Positions 19,750 through 20,677 of a DNA stretch of 20,677 nucleotides are shown here, one piece after another. Each line of letters starts with the position of its first letter. Position 1 is the stretch's first letter. Location: assembly GCA_964605095.1 (NCBI GenBank), contig CAZSBS010000058.1, positions 1-20,677 on the forward strand. The letters are read 5' to 3'. The notes under the pieces are model-generated. The model saw nothing but the letters and a program-made list of their open reading frames with translations, made no database searches and was not told the origin of the DNA. Origin of the DNA: JAUWQU01 sp964605095. Its GTDB lineage: Bacteria > Planctomycetota > Phycisphaerae > SM23-33. The translations under genes were made by a program, and so were the position numbers.

Positions 19750-20677
19750 AGATCGGCAAACCAAGACGCCCTCGATGCCCACCCGACCGGATCGGTTGAC
19801 GAGCGAGGAAATCCGGGCCCTGCGCCACACCCGACGCATCAAGCGCCGCCTGGCGCGGCGGGAGCGAACCAGGCGCCACCTGCTGGTCACAATCTCGGTC
19901 CTGCCGAGCATGTTCACGCTGGCCAACGGCCTGCTCGGTTTCGCCGCCATTTACATCGCCACTCGCACGAGCATAGAAGGCGAACCGGCCCTGCTGGGCG
20001 TCGCGGCCTGGCTGCTGTTCGCGGCGATGGTCTGCGACATGATTGACGGTCGGCTCGCTAGGTTCGCCCGCAAGACCAGCGATTTTGGCGCCCAGCTCGA
20101 CAGCATGTGCGACATTATCAGTTTCGGTATTGCCCCGCCAATCCTGATGATCCGCACGGTCATGGGCGCGGTCAACGGGCAGGTCAGCAAGGTCCCGCTG
20201 CTCTGGCGGCTCAGCGACATCGGCGTCGAGCGGGTCCTGTGGATCATCGGGGCCATCTACGTCGCCGGCGCCGTCATGAGGCTGGCGCGATTCAACGTCG
20301 AAAACGAACCCGACGAGTCCTCGCACATGAGCTTCCGCGGACTGCCATCCCCAGGCGCAGCCGCGGCCGTGGCTACACTCGTGCTGCTCTTCGACCACCT
20401 CATGCACCTCAAGGACAGTCTGACCGGGCCGACGAGGGCACTTATCGGGCCGGAAACCGCACCCTGGTTCGCCGCCGTCATCAGCCTGGCACTGCCGCTG
20501 ATAACCCTGGCCGGCGGACTGCTCATGGTCTCCAACTTCCGATACCCACACGTGGTCAACCAGTACATCAGAGGACGAAAACCTTTCGCCTACCTCGTCA
20601 AGCTCGTGCTGCTGGTCGCCGCGGCCCTGATCGAACCGTTCATCACCATGGCGGTCGCCGCGACCACGTACACCCTC
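19742..20677 (+). CDS. pssA: CDP-diacylglycerol--serine O-phosphatidyltransferase (3' end cut by window edge)
   Basis: Joins CDP-diacylglycerol and L-serine to make phosphatidylserine, the substrate of the Psd encoded just upstream. 312 codons are in the window, with no stop before the edge. A basic, Arg-rich N-terminus (residues 1-48) precedes the first helix (SVLPSMFTLANGLLGFAAIY). The CDP-alcohol phosphotransferase signature is complete: D99, D102-G103, A106-R107, G116, D120 and D124, in the exact D-x2-D-G-x2-A-R-x8-G-x3-D-x3-D spacing. Further helices follow, with FRGLPSPGAAAAVATLVLLF typical of the PssA type II branch. The ATG at 19742 lies inside the psd 3' end; a second in-frame ATG (19775) is possible. 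Long for PssA because of the basic N-terminal extension and C-terminal helices. Confidence 0.93.
   Translation, partial: MPEDRQTKTPSMPTRPDRLTSEEIRALRHTRRIKRRLARRERTRRHLLVTISVLPSMFTLANGLLGFAAIYIATRTSIEGEPALLGVAAWLLFAAMVCDMIDGRLARFARKTSDFGAQLDSMCDIISFGIAPPILMIRTVMGAVNGQVSKVPLLWRLSDIGVERVLWIIGAIYVAGAVMRLARFNVENEPDESSHMSFRGLPSPGAAAAVATLVLLFDHLMHLKDSLTGPTRALIGPETAPWFAAVISLALPLITLAGGLLMVSNFRYPHVVNQYIRGRKPFAYLVKLVLLVAAALIEPFITMAVAATTYTL

Noticed and set aside
19616..20551. Minus-strand open frame of 311 codons at the right end
   Set aside because: The plus strand encodes PssA with an exact CDP-alcohol phosphotransferase signature; the minus frame is its shadow.

Overview
The window looks like a chromosomal segment of a high-GC member of the Planctomycetota, most likely Phycisphaerae-like. 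The main reasons are the LEPR-XLL sorting motif (LEPRLLLSG) plus dockerin architecture of a large secreted protease, an HU variant with a KGINPFT arm sequence, Gram-negative-type envelope genes (a BamD-like TPR protein followed by an LptE-like lipoprotein), and intergenic DNA full of short tandem repeats with a 7-nt period and of palindromes. The taxonomic call is an inference from gene content; there is no rRNA gene in the window.

Layout. Positions 1-266 (minus) hold the start of an HU-family gene with a good sigma70-like promoter. A structured leader precedes a 1080-aa secreted S53 (sedolisin) protease at 646-3888. A 910-bp non-coding stretch (3889-4798) carries heptamer and nonamer repeats, an approximately 295-bp nested-palindrome element, and a heptamer array that runs up to the ribosome binding site of galM (4799-5860). 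Then come a CNNM/CBS/CorC membrane protein (6161-7432) and recO (7638-8390), with GGTAGCC-type heptamer arrays on either side of the CNNM gene. A palindromic, possibly three-way-junction element (8505-8599) separates recO from a small secreted or anchored unknown protein on the minus strand (8625-9155). A divergent promoter drives an envelope operon: a BamD-like TPR protein (9518-10894) overlapping an LptE-like lipoprotein (10891-11460). ftsH follows (11643-13673) and converges on a large solitary Type IIG-like restriction-modification enzyme (13693-17133, minus), behind which lies an MFS transporter (17211-18431, minus). The window closes with a small secreted protein (18531-18914) and a phosphatidylethanolamine pathway operon, psd (19048-19749) overlapping pssA (19742 to the window edge).

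How the genes fit together. Most are housekeeping or envelope genes: LPS and outer membrane biogenesis (BamD-like, LptE), membrane protein quality control (FtsH), phospholipid head-group synthesis (PssA makes phosphatidylserine, Psd decarboxylates it), recombination repair (RecO) and nucleoid structure (HU). The accessory parts are the S53 protease, the single-chain restriction-modification enzyme, and the intergenic repeats. The repeats are the most unusual content: at least four different 7-nt consensus words occur as short tandem arrays in separate intergenic gaps, alongside a 9-nt family and two complex palindromic elements.
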